Shown one piece after another: positions 36,099 through 48,290 of a stretch of DNA of 64,000 nt (its first letter is position 1; the number at the start of each line of letters is the position of its first letter). The stretch is from Ascidia mentula (taxonomy: Eukaryota > Chordata > Ascidiacea > Phlebobranchia > Ascidiidae). The notes under the pieces were generated by a model. It had not been told where the DNA came from, ran no database searches, and worked only from the letters and a program-made list of their open reading frames with translations. The stretch is from positions 6,016,501-6,080,500 of the forward strand of contig OX387200.1 of the NCBI GenBank assembly GCA_947561715.1, given 5' to 3'. A program made the position numbers and the translations under genes.

Positions 36099-38587
36099 CT
36101 ACTTGGTCTTCACGGCTTCAGCTGGAAGAGGCAACTCTACACCACCAAGCTTTCGCAAAATTTTCATCAACTTTGCCTGCATGAATACAATGTTACACGG
36201 TTAAATGTCTTATAGCGGCATTACATATGACCCTGGAACAGTATAGGATATGGGCCCAAAACCCAATAGGAGCTTTGTTAAAAAGTCCCATAAACTTTAA
36301 GCTCATTATACGGAACTATCTCAGAAACTTTAGTTTCAGGCTGAAATCTGTCAGTCTTGGTAAATTAGACAAATATATTTCGCTTTGTTAAAAGCATCAT
36401 CCATGTCTATAAAAAATCAAAACAACAATTAGGTTAAAATAAAAAGTCACGATGTGGAAATCGACTTTTTTATCACCTGCATCCACACGGGGAGAAATAA
36501 CATCGGCCAGTAAAGATATTTTCCATCATATCCGGCCACGTATTTCTCTTGAGGGTGTTTGGCGAGCAGGGCATGTACCATGGCGTCAGTTACCAGATGA
36601 AACTTTGTGGACGCCTGTTTGGCCACAGCGGTTGTGTTGGAGATTTCTATTGAGCACAAATTTATTCGTATTTATTGTTGGATATTTTTTCTAGCTAATC
36701 AGTTTTACCTTAATTTGTTATGGAATGAATGATGTGCTTTTTAGCTCAACCAATTTGTACAAAAATACAAAAAAATTCGCATGAAAATAAATCACTGGCA
36801 CTCTATACCTCTTGAGCACAACGAGCCTTAACCATTATATACACATAACTTGTACCAAATCTAAGGCCGGGTCCACACTCACGCTTTACGCCGGCGGATT
36901 CTTTGTTTATTTCATTATACGCCAGCGTGCGGGCGTACGCTCGGGACATTAAAACAGACAAAGAATCCGAGTGTGGACCCGGCCTAAGACGCCAGCAGAG
37001 CGAAACAACATTTTTCCTTACTTTCTTCGAAAAATTTCATGCCGTAACTTTTCTTTGTGGTCTCATCTAACTCGTTCCAGCAGTCAGTGATTCTTCTTTT
37101 AAGCAATTCTTCATCGCACATTGTTGTCCTGAAAAACGACGGCTCGATAGCATGGGCGGTGATGTTGAATGGTTCCATCTCAAAGCTGAAAATGAACATA
37201 TTTTTTTGTACTATAAATGCCAGCAAGAGCTGCAATTTTATATTTTAGAATCGGAAAGTGGACGTCAAGTTTATCAAAAAAATGGCACCAAAATATTTGA
37301 AATGAAACCACACTTTTTTAGATTGTTACAACTGTATGTAATATCTTACGTGAGACCGTCGGTGAATCCTTCTGCTGCAAACTTCGACATGGGGTACGCT
37401 CCGCACAAAAGAGCTATTCTTCCCGCCATGCTGGTAACGTTGACAATTCGACCTGAAGAAGTTCAAGTAATTGCATTAGTTTGCATGCGAGTTGACTTTG
37501 GGATAAATTCTTGTGGATGTTATGTCATTCATGATTAGAAACAATGTATATACAAAGCAAGTTTGTATGAAACCCCCAGCGGTCGGATATATAGGCCCCA
37601 AACTTGAGATACAACTGTTTCAGCAAACCTTCTTTTCCTCTCTTGATTAGGGGCAAAAACTTCTGAGTTACGTCAACGACTCCCAACACATTCACAGCAA
37701 AAGTTTTTTCGAAGTGTTCCTTGACACTCCACTCAAATGGAGCAAAATTCAAACATATCCCAGCGTTGTTAACAATAGCCCACAAAGCTGCAACAAGTAG
37801 GTGTCTTAATATGAAAATATCAAAGTTTTCCAATAAAGAATTGCGAATTATAGCCTATGTTATTTTTATTAATAACAGCTATATTTTTATTAAGGCAGTG
37901 ATTAGTTTTTTTAAAAAACCTATATGTTGTAAACATAATCTTTGACTGTTGCTACACACGGCAAGTTATAAATGTTACAAAACTAAATGCAAATCTATTC
38001 ATGTTTATACAGTGTAAAATGCTTTTCAATTGACAACAACCTTTTCCGTTCAGGGCATTCTCCACAAATTTCGCAGCTCTTTTGACATCATCAGTTTTTG
38101 TGACGTCGACTTGAACAGCTTTCAGTTTGGAACTGCACTCTTCCATTAACGATTTCACCGAATCTTCCATCAGGCAGCCAGCATACACATTTACTCCCTA
38201 AAAACGACAGTGATTACTTACTTAAATATGGGCTCAGCATAAAATATACAGTATGCATACCAACATGTCCAATTTCTTGGCAAGAGCCAAACCGAAGCCG
38301 CTGTCACAACCTGCAAAAGGTCTTGTTGGTTAAAGCTCATAATCCTGTCAAATTTTTTTGACATTCAGTTAAAGCAAAAGGATTCAATACATCTTTTAGC
38401 CTCAGTAAAACATAAAAAACTAGAGTATACGTAGATTTTGACCGGGTGACAACGGCTTATAAGTTAGTTAACGCCACTTACCAGTAATGAAAACATGGCG
38501 ATTTTTTATTCTATCAATGCGAAGTCTGCGTCGGTAGCCTTTGAAAACAAATACTATGAGCAAAGTTGCTAACAGATAAATCCACAT
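36099..38587 (-). CDS. SDR9C / retinol dehydrogenase-like enzyme, diverged paralogue
   Basis: Exons 38482-38587, 38261-38310, 38041-38197, 37629-37787, 37350-37452, 37022-37185, 36477-36646, 36099-36176; 987 bp, 328 aa plus stop, all phases consistent and at the same intron positions as the array. The anchor is MWIYLLATLLIVFVFKGYRRR. The cofactor loop TGCDSGFG, NNAGICLNFAPFEW, RIVNVTSMAGR, active site AYPMSK (Tyr177, Lys181) and IEPSFFRTT are visible. The C-terminus is PLPAEAVKTK rather than CGSVKNR. Intron 1 has an ordinary GT donor. Intron 6 contains a MITE. It should be an ER-membrane oxidoreductase like its neighbours; the differing exons 6 and 8 suggest another substrate. Confidence 0.92.
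36865..36984. mobile_element. Harbinger/Tourist-like MITE in intron 6
   Basis: A 120-bp element with perfect 16-bp terminal inverted repeats, GGCCGGGTCCACACTC at the left and its complement at the right, flanked by a TAA duplication (36862-36864 and 36985-36987). A 3-bp TWA target duplication with a GGCC-type terminus is the pattern of PIF/Harbinger-derived MITEs. It carries no coding sequence. The repeats differ little, so insertion may be fairly recent. Confidence 0.75.
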
Positions 38588-39560
38588 GACTTCGACGATA
38601 GCTTCACCTTCTTGTCTTACAGGGGAAAAGCGCGTTCGTAAGCTGCGACTTAGCTGGAAAGAATGTTGGGATGTATGTTTAACTTTATCTGCGGTGGACT
38701 TTGTGCGGTGACCACCAGAGTGACCACTTGGGTAATGATTTATGAAGGTTTGCTTAGCACTCAGAGCTCTTACGCTGTAATGACATACGATTCTTTTACC
38801 CGACATACACATAACCACCCTACAAATTTAAAACAATGTTTAGCCTGAAGTGTGCAATTAGCTTTTCCAAGGAGCTTGTGAGTTCAAAATTTTCGCCCTC
38901 TTGCCATAGGTTTCCACTCCCTATTCAATGCACTGTGTGAACTTAATTGAGTGAAATCGATAAAAAACAAATTGATTTGTTGATTGCGTGTTTAGCTGCG
39001 ACTGCGTTTCCCCTGACTCCGCTTTCGTGACAAACCAAGCTTGGGGAGTTCGATTTATTAAGAAGTCACCAAGATACGAACGAATATGTGCAGAATCCAA
39101 ACGACGATTCCACACAAAGGCACGCCATGATGTAGATTAATATTTCACCACAAAACCACAGATTATTTACACACTAAAGGCATTCGATCTCGTGAGACCA
39201 CGATACAATAATAGAGATATCTCCTGGCGGTACAAATCTGCAAGTCACTTCATTACTTCATGGAAACATAACCCTGAGGAAGCCTCGCCGGTTGGCAGAC
39301 GAAACGTCGGTTTCAAATAAAACTTTAGAAACCTAAGAGCCAGAAAAGCAATTTTGATTAAGTGGTAGCAAAAATAGCAGTATATTTTTATATTATGCTT
39401 TGTTTTCATTTTTGCTATTTGCAACGATTGAGCAACAGTCACAAAACCTTTTTCAATAAAATACTACTTGGGCACATTGGAAAAATGTTCGGAAACACAA
39501 AACGATGTTTTCGTTTGTAGAAATATCATTGAATGCTTCAAGTTTTCGATGTCCGTAGTG
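38588..39560. other. Spacer upstream of the diverged paralogue
   Basis: No exon found. At 39279-39318 a short segment (CTGAGGA ... CGAAACGTC) resembles the imperfect hammerhead-like ends of Penelope-type retroelements, but stem II is poor. The rest is unremarkable AT-rich sequence. Confidence 0.4.
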
Positions 39561-41139
39561 TCAGTGTTTTTTCACTGAACAAGCAGGCACAGGAACATTA
39601 ATACCAGCAAGCTTTCCCAATGTGTTCAAAAGAAACCTCTAAAAACAGTGGTTACAACATAAATAGTTTGGCAAATATGCAATACGTCTAAACCCACATT
39701 GTGACAATGAATGAACCTAATTTTCCACAACATTACCTGTAACCATGCCGACAAAAATGACGCAGGAATAAATAAGAATTTGGAGTCTGCCCCGACCGCG
39801 TATCTCTCCTTCGGATGCTTCGACAGCAAGGCGTCTGTCATTGCATCAACCACAAGATCCAGTTGCGGGCAGGATTTTGATGCAACCATCGCGTACATGT
39901 CGGTGACTGCGATAAAAAAGTTTAAGTTTAAGTGCCTGCGTAGGCTTTTAACTCAAGTAGATTTATGGTATATCTTTAACGCTTGTCGCTGGCAATTCTA
40001 ATTGTAGAAAGTTTTATAAGAATGCTTTACAACCGTAGTGGGCCCTATTGGGACAGATAGTGAAGTCTACCTTCTTTTATATACGCATCTCCGTAGTCTT
40101 TTTTTACTTGTGGATCAAGTTTGGACCATCTTCCTTTGCAAGATTCAATCTGGTTTGACATGATCTCCGTTCGAAACGCTCCAGGTTCAATCAAATGCAC
40201 TGTGATGCCATAATCCGACATTTCAACACTGTAATATCACAAATTTTACATAAACTTGGGCAAGAAATGCAACGGATAGGTAGAATATGTGAGGGGCGAC
40301 AACGCACCTTAGACCGTCGCTGAAACCCTCTACACCGAACTTGGAAATTGCGTAAGGGCACTTGGAGCAAATCTTCCGGTGTAGCTTGACATATTTACAA
40401 TTCTGCCTGCACACACAACATGATGAACTTTAAATATCTCAGTTAGGACGTGTTTGTGTCTTTGCCTTCTTGTCCTAATTTGATTAGTGGGAAAAAGGCC
40501 ATGGTGACATCGATCATACCAAGGAGGTTAACATCCAAAACTTGTTGATAATCTCGTTTGTTGAGCCAAGGGAAGGGACATGTCAAACCAGCAATGCCGG
40601 CATTGTTTACCAGTCCCCAGAGTGCTAAGGGGAAGAAAAAGTAATTTGTGTGAACATGCTGAATGATGTATGACTTCCATCAAGTCATTTCATTAAAAAC
40701 TTTTGATAAAACAATGATATACATATTAGGCAATGTCTTGCGATACTTTTGGGAACTAAAATGTTTTTTGCCATAAACCATACCACTTTCTCCAAGATGG
40801 TGTTTTACAAAATTTGCAGCCCTCTTTATGTCATCTGTGTTGGTTACATCTACTTGCACAGCTTTCAAGCGACTGCTACAAGACAGCTCAAGACTCTTTG
40901 CAGATTCTTCACACAAGCATCCAGCATACACTGTTACACCCTAACAAAAATCAGTATATACAAATAACTGTATTTATAACAGAATTTCATGAATTCTATT
41001 TTTACCAATGAATCGAGCTTTTCCGCCAACCTTCGTCCAAACCCATGGTCACATCCTATCGTAAAACACTTTGTTTATGATCTGTGCATTTACCATAGGT
41101 AATGGTTCATAATGCAATTTTCCTATAACTCTGAAATAC

Positions 41140-44100
41140 CGTTAGCAAAACCGTTCCGAGTAACAAAATTTCGTTCCAAATTGAACAATTTCGTTTCGGA
41201 ACAAAAATTTTGTTCCGAATTTTGTTACAAGTTACGAAAATTTCTGGTATGTCGTAACAAAATTTTTTGAACAGAAAAATATCGTTAAATTGGCTGTAAC
41301 AAAAAATTTTGTTACCATATTTTTTGTTTCATTAGATGGCGACAGAGAGAATTTTTTTAACATATTTTCAAGATTTTGAATGTTAAATTCGTACATAGAT
41401 GCTGAAAACATACCAATTAGATCTCGTTCCCAAAATTGTTAGCTGTAACACAATTTTGATACAAAACTGTCAATTGGAAGAAACTACGTCACAAAAATGT
41501 TACTGGGAACAAAATTTTGCTACGAAAAGTGTTAGCTGGAACAAAATTTATGCCACAAAAAATCGTTGAAATAATAACATTTATCTCACAAAAGTGTTAG
41601 CTGGAACAAAATTTTGTGACGAAAAGTGTTAGTTGGAACATAATTTTGCTACACGAAGTGTTGGCCAGGAGCATACTTCAAGTTGCCAAAATCATCGTTT
41701 TTTTGAATAAATTTATTTCACAAAAAGCGATAGCTGTAAGAAAATTTTGTTACGGAAAAGTGTTAGCTGGAACAAAATTTTGTCACAAAAAGTGTTAGTT
41801 GTAAGAAAATTTCGTTACGAAAAGTGTTAGCTGGAACAAAATTTTTTTAATCGAAATGTTGGCTAGGAGCTTAGGCTACTTTAAGATGCAACAATCATCC
41901 GTTTTCAATATTAGCTCACAAAAAGCGATAGTTGTCAGAAAACTTTGTTACGAAAAGTGTTAGCTGGAACAAAATTTTGTTACACGAAGTGTTAGCTAGG
42001 AGCATACTTCAAGTTGCCAAAATCATCGGCTTTAAATAAATTTAGCTCACAAAAAGGGACAGCTGTAAGAAAATTTTGTTACGGAACAGCTGGAACAAAA
42101 TTTTGTAACAAAAAGTGTTAGCTGGAACAAAATTTCATTACGAAAAGTGTTAGCTGGAACAAACTTTCGTTACGAAAAGCGTTAGTTGGAACAAAATTTC
42201 GTTACGAAAAGCGTTAGTTGGAACAAAATTTTGTTACTCGAAATGATGGCTAAGAGCATACTTTAAGTTGCCAAAATGACCGGTTTTTAATAAATTTAGC
42301 TCACAAAAAGCGACAGCTGTAAGAAAATTTTGTTACGGAAAACTGTTAGCTGGAACAAAATTTTGTTGCAAGTGTTAGCTGGAACAAAATTTCGTTACGA
42401 AAAGTGTTAATTGGAATAAAATTTCGTTACAAAAAGTGTTAGCTGGAACAAAATTTCGTTACGAAATGCGTTAGTTGGAACAAAATTTTGTTACGGAAAA
42501 CTGTTAGTTGGAACAAAACTTTGTTACTCGAAATGTTGGCTAAGAGCATACTTTAAGTTAACAAAATGATCGGTTTTAAAGTAATTTAGCTCACAAAAAG
42601 TGACAGCTGTAAGAAAATTTTGTTACGGAAAACTGTTAGCTGGAACAAAATTTCGTTACAAAAAGTGTTAGCTGGAACAGAATTTCGTTACGAAAAGCGT
42701 TAGCTGGAACAAAATTTCGTTACGAAAAGCGTTAGTTGGAACAAAATTTCGTTACGAAAAGCGTTAGTTGGAACAAAATTTCGTTACAAAAAGTGTTAGC
42801 TGGAACAGAATTTCGTAACAAAAAGTGTAAGCTGGAACAAAATTTCGTTACGAAAAGCGGTAGTTGGAACAAAATTTCGTAACGAAAAGCGTTAGTTGGA
42901 ACAAAATTTCGTTACAAAAAGTGTTAGCTGGAACAGAATTTCGTTACAAAAAGTGTAAGCTGGAACAAAATTTAGTTACGAAAAGCGCTAGTAGGAACAA
43001 AATTTCGTTACGAAAAGCGTTAGTTGGAACAAAATTTCGTTACGAAAAGTGTTAATTGAAACAAAATTTCGTTACAAAAAAGTGTTAGCTGGAACAAAAT
43101 TTCGTTACGAAAAGTGTTAGCTGGAACAAAATTTCGTTACGAAAAGCGTTAGCTGGAACCAAATTTCGTTGCGAAAAGCGTTAGTTGGAACAAAATTTCG
43201 TTACGAAAAGCGTTAGTTGGAACAAAATTTCGTTACGAAAAGCGTTAGTTGGAACAAAATTTCGTTACAAAAAGTGTTAGCTGGCACAGAATTTCGTTAC
43301 AAAAAGTGTAAGCTGGAACAAAATTTGGTTACGAAAAGCGCTAGTTGGAACAAAATTTCGTTACGAAAAGCGTTAGTTGGTACAAAATTTTGTTACTCGA
43401 AATGTTGGCTAAGAGCATACTTTAAGTTGCCAAAATGATCGGTTTCAAATAAATTTAGCTAACAAAAAGCGACAGCTGTAAAGAAATTTTGTTACGGAAA
43501 ACTGTTAGTTGGAACAAAATTTCGTTACGAAAAGTATTAGCTGGAACAAAATTTCGTTACGAATAGCGTTAGTTGGAACAAAATTTTGTTACTTAAAGTG
43601 TTAGTCGGAACAAAATTTTGTTACTCGAAATGTTGGCTAAGAGCATACTTTAAGTTGCCAAAATGATCGGTTTTAAATAAATTTAGCTCACAAAAAGCGA
43701 CAGCTGTAAGAAAATTTCGTTACGAATAGCGTTAGTTGGAACAAAATTTTGTTACTTAAAGTGTTAGTCGGAACAAAATTTTGTTACTCGAAATGTTGGC
43801 TAAGAGCATACTTTAAGTTGCCAAAATGATCGGTTTCAAATAAATTTAGCTAACAAAAAGCGACAGCTGTAAAAAAATTTTGTTACGGAAAACTGTTGGT
43901 TGGAACAAATTTCGTTACAAAAAGTGTTAGTTAGAACAAAATTTCGTTACTAAATGCGTTAGTTGGAACAAAATTTCATTACGAAAAGTGTTAGCTGGAA
44001 CAGAATTTCGTTACAAAAACCGTAAGCTGGAACAAAATTTCGTTACGAAAAGCGTTAGTTGGAACAAAATTTCGTTACTTAAAGTGTTAGTTGGTACAAA

Positions 44101-44585
44101 ATTTTGTTACTCGAAATGTTGGCTAGGAGCATACTTTAAGTTGCCAAAATGATCGGTTTTAAAAAAATTTTGTTACGGAAAACTGTTGGCTGGAACAAAA
44201 TTTTGTTACGAAAAGTGGTAGCTAGAACAAAATTTCGTTACGAAAAGCGTTAGTTGGAACAAAATTTCGTTACGAAAAGTGTTAGCTGGAACAAAATTTC
44301 GTTACGAAAAGCGTTAGTTGGAACAAAATTTTGTTACTTAAAGTGTTAGTTGGAACAAAATTTTGTTACTCGAAATGTTGGCTAAGAGCATACTTTAAGT
44401 TAACAAAATGATCGGTTAGCTAGGAACATACGTTAAGATGCAAAAGTCATCGGATTCAAATGAATTTAGATCACAAAAAGCGATAGCTGTAATACAATTT
44501 TGTTACGAAAAAGTATTGGTTGGATTAAAATTTTGTTAGAAAAATTATTTGTTGGTAAAAAATCTTGTTACGGACCTGTAACATA
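41140..44585. repeat. 32-bp minisatellite array with longer composite units
   Basis: The basic unit is 32 bp, of the form GTTAGTTGGAACAAAATTTC followed by GTTACGAAAAGC; for example units start at 43211 and 43243. Runs of it alternate with a longer insert (GAGCATACTTTAAGTTGCC, then ATGATCGG and GCGACAGCTGTAAG) recurring every few hundred bases, at about 41670, 42000, 42255, 42547, 43409, 43640, 43810 and 44130. Open frames here are periodic artefacts. It lies inside the first intron of the SDR copy at 39561-60916. Confidence 0.92.
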
Positions 44586-47500
44586 GCCTACACCATTTTG
44601 GTTTTCATTGCTTGTCTTGTACTGGCATCTTATATTTGTGTGCAAAATTTCAAGTAGCTTGATATAAAAATGTTTAAATCACGTTCGGACAACTGTTAAA
44701 TTTAATTCATTCCGCCGAACCTCTGCCACGAAAGTTTGAAACATACGTTTTCGCCAAACAATAAAATTCTATAGGACATACGCCAATTTGGTTTTCATTG
44801 CTTGTTTTGTACTGGCATCTTATATTTGTGTGCAATATTTCAAGTCGCTTGATATAAAAATGTTCAAATCACAGGCGGACAACTGTCAAATTTAGTTCAT
44901 TTCGCCGATCCTTAGCCACCATGGTTTCAAACATGCGTTTTCGGCAAACAATAAAATTCTATAGGACATACGCCAATTTGGTTTTCATTGCTTGTTTTGT
45001 ACTGGCATCTTATATTTGTGTGCAATATTTCAAGTCGCTTGATATAAAAATGTTCAAATCACAGGCGGACAACTGTCAAATTTAGTTCATTTCGCCGAAC
45101 CTTAGCCACCATGGTTTCAAACATGCGTTTTCGTTCACGAATAAAATTCTAAAGGACATACGCCAATTTGGTTTTCATTGCTTGTCTTGTACTGGCATCT
45201 TATATTTGTGTGCAAAATTTCAAGTAGCTTGATATAAAAATGTTCAATTCACAGGCGGACAACTGTCAAATTTAGTTCATTTCGCCGATCCTTAGCCACC
45301 ATGGTTTCAAACATGCGTTTTCGGCAAACAATAAAATTCTATAGGACATACGCCAATTTGGTTTTCATTGCTTGTTTTGTACTGGCATCTTATATTTGTG
45401 TGCAATATTTCAAGTCGCTTGATATAAAAATGTTCAAATCACAGGCGGACAACTGTCAAATTTAGTTCATTTCGCCGATCCTTAGCCACCATGGTTTCAA
45501 ACATGCGTTTTCGGCAAACAATAAAATTCTATAGGACATACGCCAATTTGGTTTTCATTGCTTGTTTTGTACTGGCATCTTATATTTGTGTGCAATATTT
45601 CAAGTCGCTTGATATAAAAATGTTCAAATCACAGGCGGACAACTGTCAAATTTAGTTCATTTCGCCGAACCTTAGCCACCATGGTTTCAAACATGCGTTT
45701 TCGTTCACGAATAAAATTCTAAAGGACATACGCCAATTTGGTTTTCATTGCTTGTCTTGTACTGGCATCTTATATTTGTGTGCAAAATTTCAAGTAGCTT
45801 GATATAAAAATGTTTAAATCACGTTCGGACAACTGTTAAATTTAATTCATTCCGCCGAACCTCTGCCACGAAAGTTTGAAACATACGTTCTCGCCAAACA
45901 ATAAAATTCTATAGGACATACGCCAATTTGGTTTTCATTGCTTGTTTTGTACTGGCATCTTATATTTGTGTGCAAAATTTCAAGTAGCTTGATATAAAAA
46001 TGTTCAAATCACGTTCGGACAACTGTTAAATTTTATTCATTCCGCCGAACCTCTGCCACGAAAGTTTGAAACATACGTTTTCGTTCACGAATAAAATTCT
46101 AAAGGACATACGCCAATTTGGTTTTCATTGCTTGTTTTGTACTGGCATCTTATATTTGTGTGCAAAATTTCGAGTAGCTTGATATAAAAATGTTCAAATC
46201 ACGTTCGGACAACTGTTAAATTTAATTCATTCCGCCGAACCTCTGCCACGAAAGTTTGAAACATACGTTTTCGCCAAACAATAAAATTCTATAGGACATA
46301 CGCCAATTTGGTTTTCATTGCTTGTTTTGTACTGGCATCTTATATTTGTGTGCAATATTTCAAGTCGCTTGATATAAAAATGTTCAAATCACAGGCGGAC
46401 AACTGTCAAATTTAGTTCATTTCGCCGAACCTTAGCCACCATGGTTTCAAACATGCGTTTTCGTTCACGAATAAAATTCTAAAGGACATACGCCAATTTG
46501 GTTTTCATTGCTTATTTTGTACTGACATCTTATATTTGTGTGCAAAATTTCGAGTCGCTTGATATAAAAATGTTCAAATCACAGGCGGACAACTGTCAAA
46601 TTTAGTTCATTTCGCCGAACCTTAGCCACCATGGTTTTAAACATGCGTTTTCGGCAAACAATAAAATTCTAAAGGACATGCGCCAATTTGGTTTTCACTG
46701 CTCGTTTTGTGCTAGCATCAAATATTTGTGTGCAAAATTTCAAGTCGCTTGATATAAAAATGTCGAAATCACAAGCGGACAACTGTCAAAGTTAGTTCAT
46801 TTCGCCGATCCTCAGCCACCACAGTTTCAAACATACGTTTTTGTTTACGAATAAAATTCTAAAGGACATACGCCAATTTGGTTTTCATTGCTCGTTTTGT
46901 ACTGGCATCTTGTATTTGTGTGTAGAATTTCGAGTCGCTTGATATAAAAATGTTCAAATCACAGGCGGACAACTGTCAAATTTAGTTCATTTCGCCGAAC
47001 CTTAGCCACCATGGTTTTAAACATGCGTGTTCGGCAAACAATAAAATTCTAAAGGACATGCGCCAAATTGGTTTTCATTGCTCGTTTTGTACTGGCATCT
47101 TGTATTTGTGTGCAGAATTTCGAGTCGCTTGATATAAAAATGTTCAAATCACAGGCGGACAACTGTCAAATTTAGTTCATTTCGCCGAACCTTAGCAACC
47201 ATGGTTTCAAACATGCGTTTTCGTTCACGAATAAAATTCTAAAGGACATACGCCAATTTGGTTTTCATTGCTTATTTTGTACTGACATCTTATATTTGTG
47301 TGCAAAATGTCGAGTCGCTTGATATAAAAATGTTCAAATCACAGGCGGACAACTGTCAAATTTAGTTCATTTCGCCGAACCTTAGCCACCATGGTTTTAA
47401 ACATGCGTTTTCGGCAAACAATAAAATTCTAAAGGACATGCGCCAATTTGGTTTTCATTGCTCGTTTTGTACTGGCATCTTGTATTTGTGTGCAGAATTT

Positions 47501-48290
47501 CGAGTCGCTTGATATAAAAATGTTCAAATCACAGGCGGACAACTGTCAAATTTAGTTCATTTCGCCGAACCTTAGCCACCATTGTTTCAAACATGCGTTT
47601 TCGTTCACGAATAAAATTCTAAAGGACATACGCCAATTTGGTTTTCATTGCTTATTTTGTACTGACATCTTATATTTGTGTGCAAAATTTCGAGTCGCTT
47701 GATATAAAAATGTTCAAATCACAGGCGGACAACTGTCAAATTTAGTTCATTTCGCCGAACCTTAGCCACCATGGTTTCAAACATGCGTTTTCGTTCACGA
47801 ATAAAATTCTAAAGGACATACGCCAATTTGGTTTTCATTGCTTATTTTGTACTGACATCTTATATTTGTGTGCAAAATTTCGAGTCGCTTGATACAAAAA
47901 TGTTCCAATCACAGGCGGACAACTGTCAGATTTAGTTCATTTCGCCGAACCTTAGCCACCACAGTTTCAAACATACGTTTTTGTTTACGAATAAAATTCT
48001 AAAGGACATACGCCAATTTGGTTTTCATTACTCGTTTTGTACTGGCATCTTGTATTTGTGTGCAGAATTTCGAGTCGCTTGATATAAAAATGTTCAAATC
48101 ACAGTCGGACAACTGTCAAAATTAGTACATTTCACCGAACCTTAGCCACCATGGTTTCAAATATGCGTTTTCGGCAAACAATCAAATTCTATAGGACATA
48201 CGCCAATTTGGTTTTCATTGCTCGTTTTGCAGTGGCATCTAGTATTTGTGTGCGAAATTTCAAGTCGCTTGATTTAAAATTGTTTATATT
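44586..48290. repeat. 190-bp satellite, subfamily A
   Basis: About 19 head-to-tail monomers of 190 bp (ATAAAATTCT recurs at 44761, 44951, 45141 and 45331). Each holds GGACATACGCCAATTTGG, GTCGCTTGATATAAAAATG and GCGGACAACTGTC. Neighbouring monomers differ by a few percent and fall into types by the end of the unit (CGGCAAACA, CGTTCACGA or CGCCAAACA). The last monomer (about 48150-48290) is a hybrid with subfamily B. Confidence 0.93.

Noticed and set aside
41616-43438. Open frames with repeated KSVSWNKIS-like peptides
   Set aside because: They follow the 32-bp minisatellite, whose period is not a multiple of three, and show no start context or splice signals; taken as non-coding.
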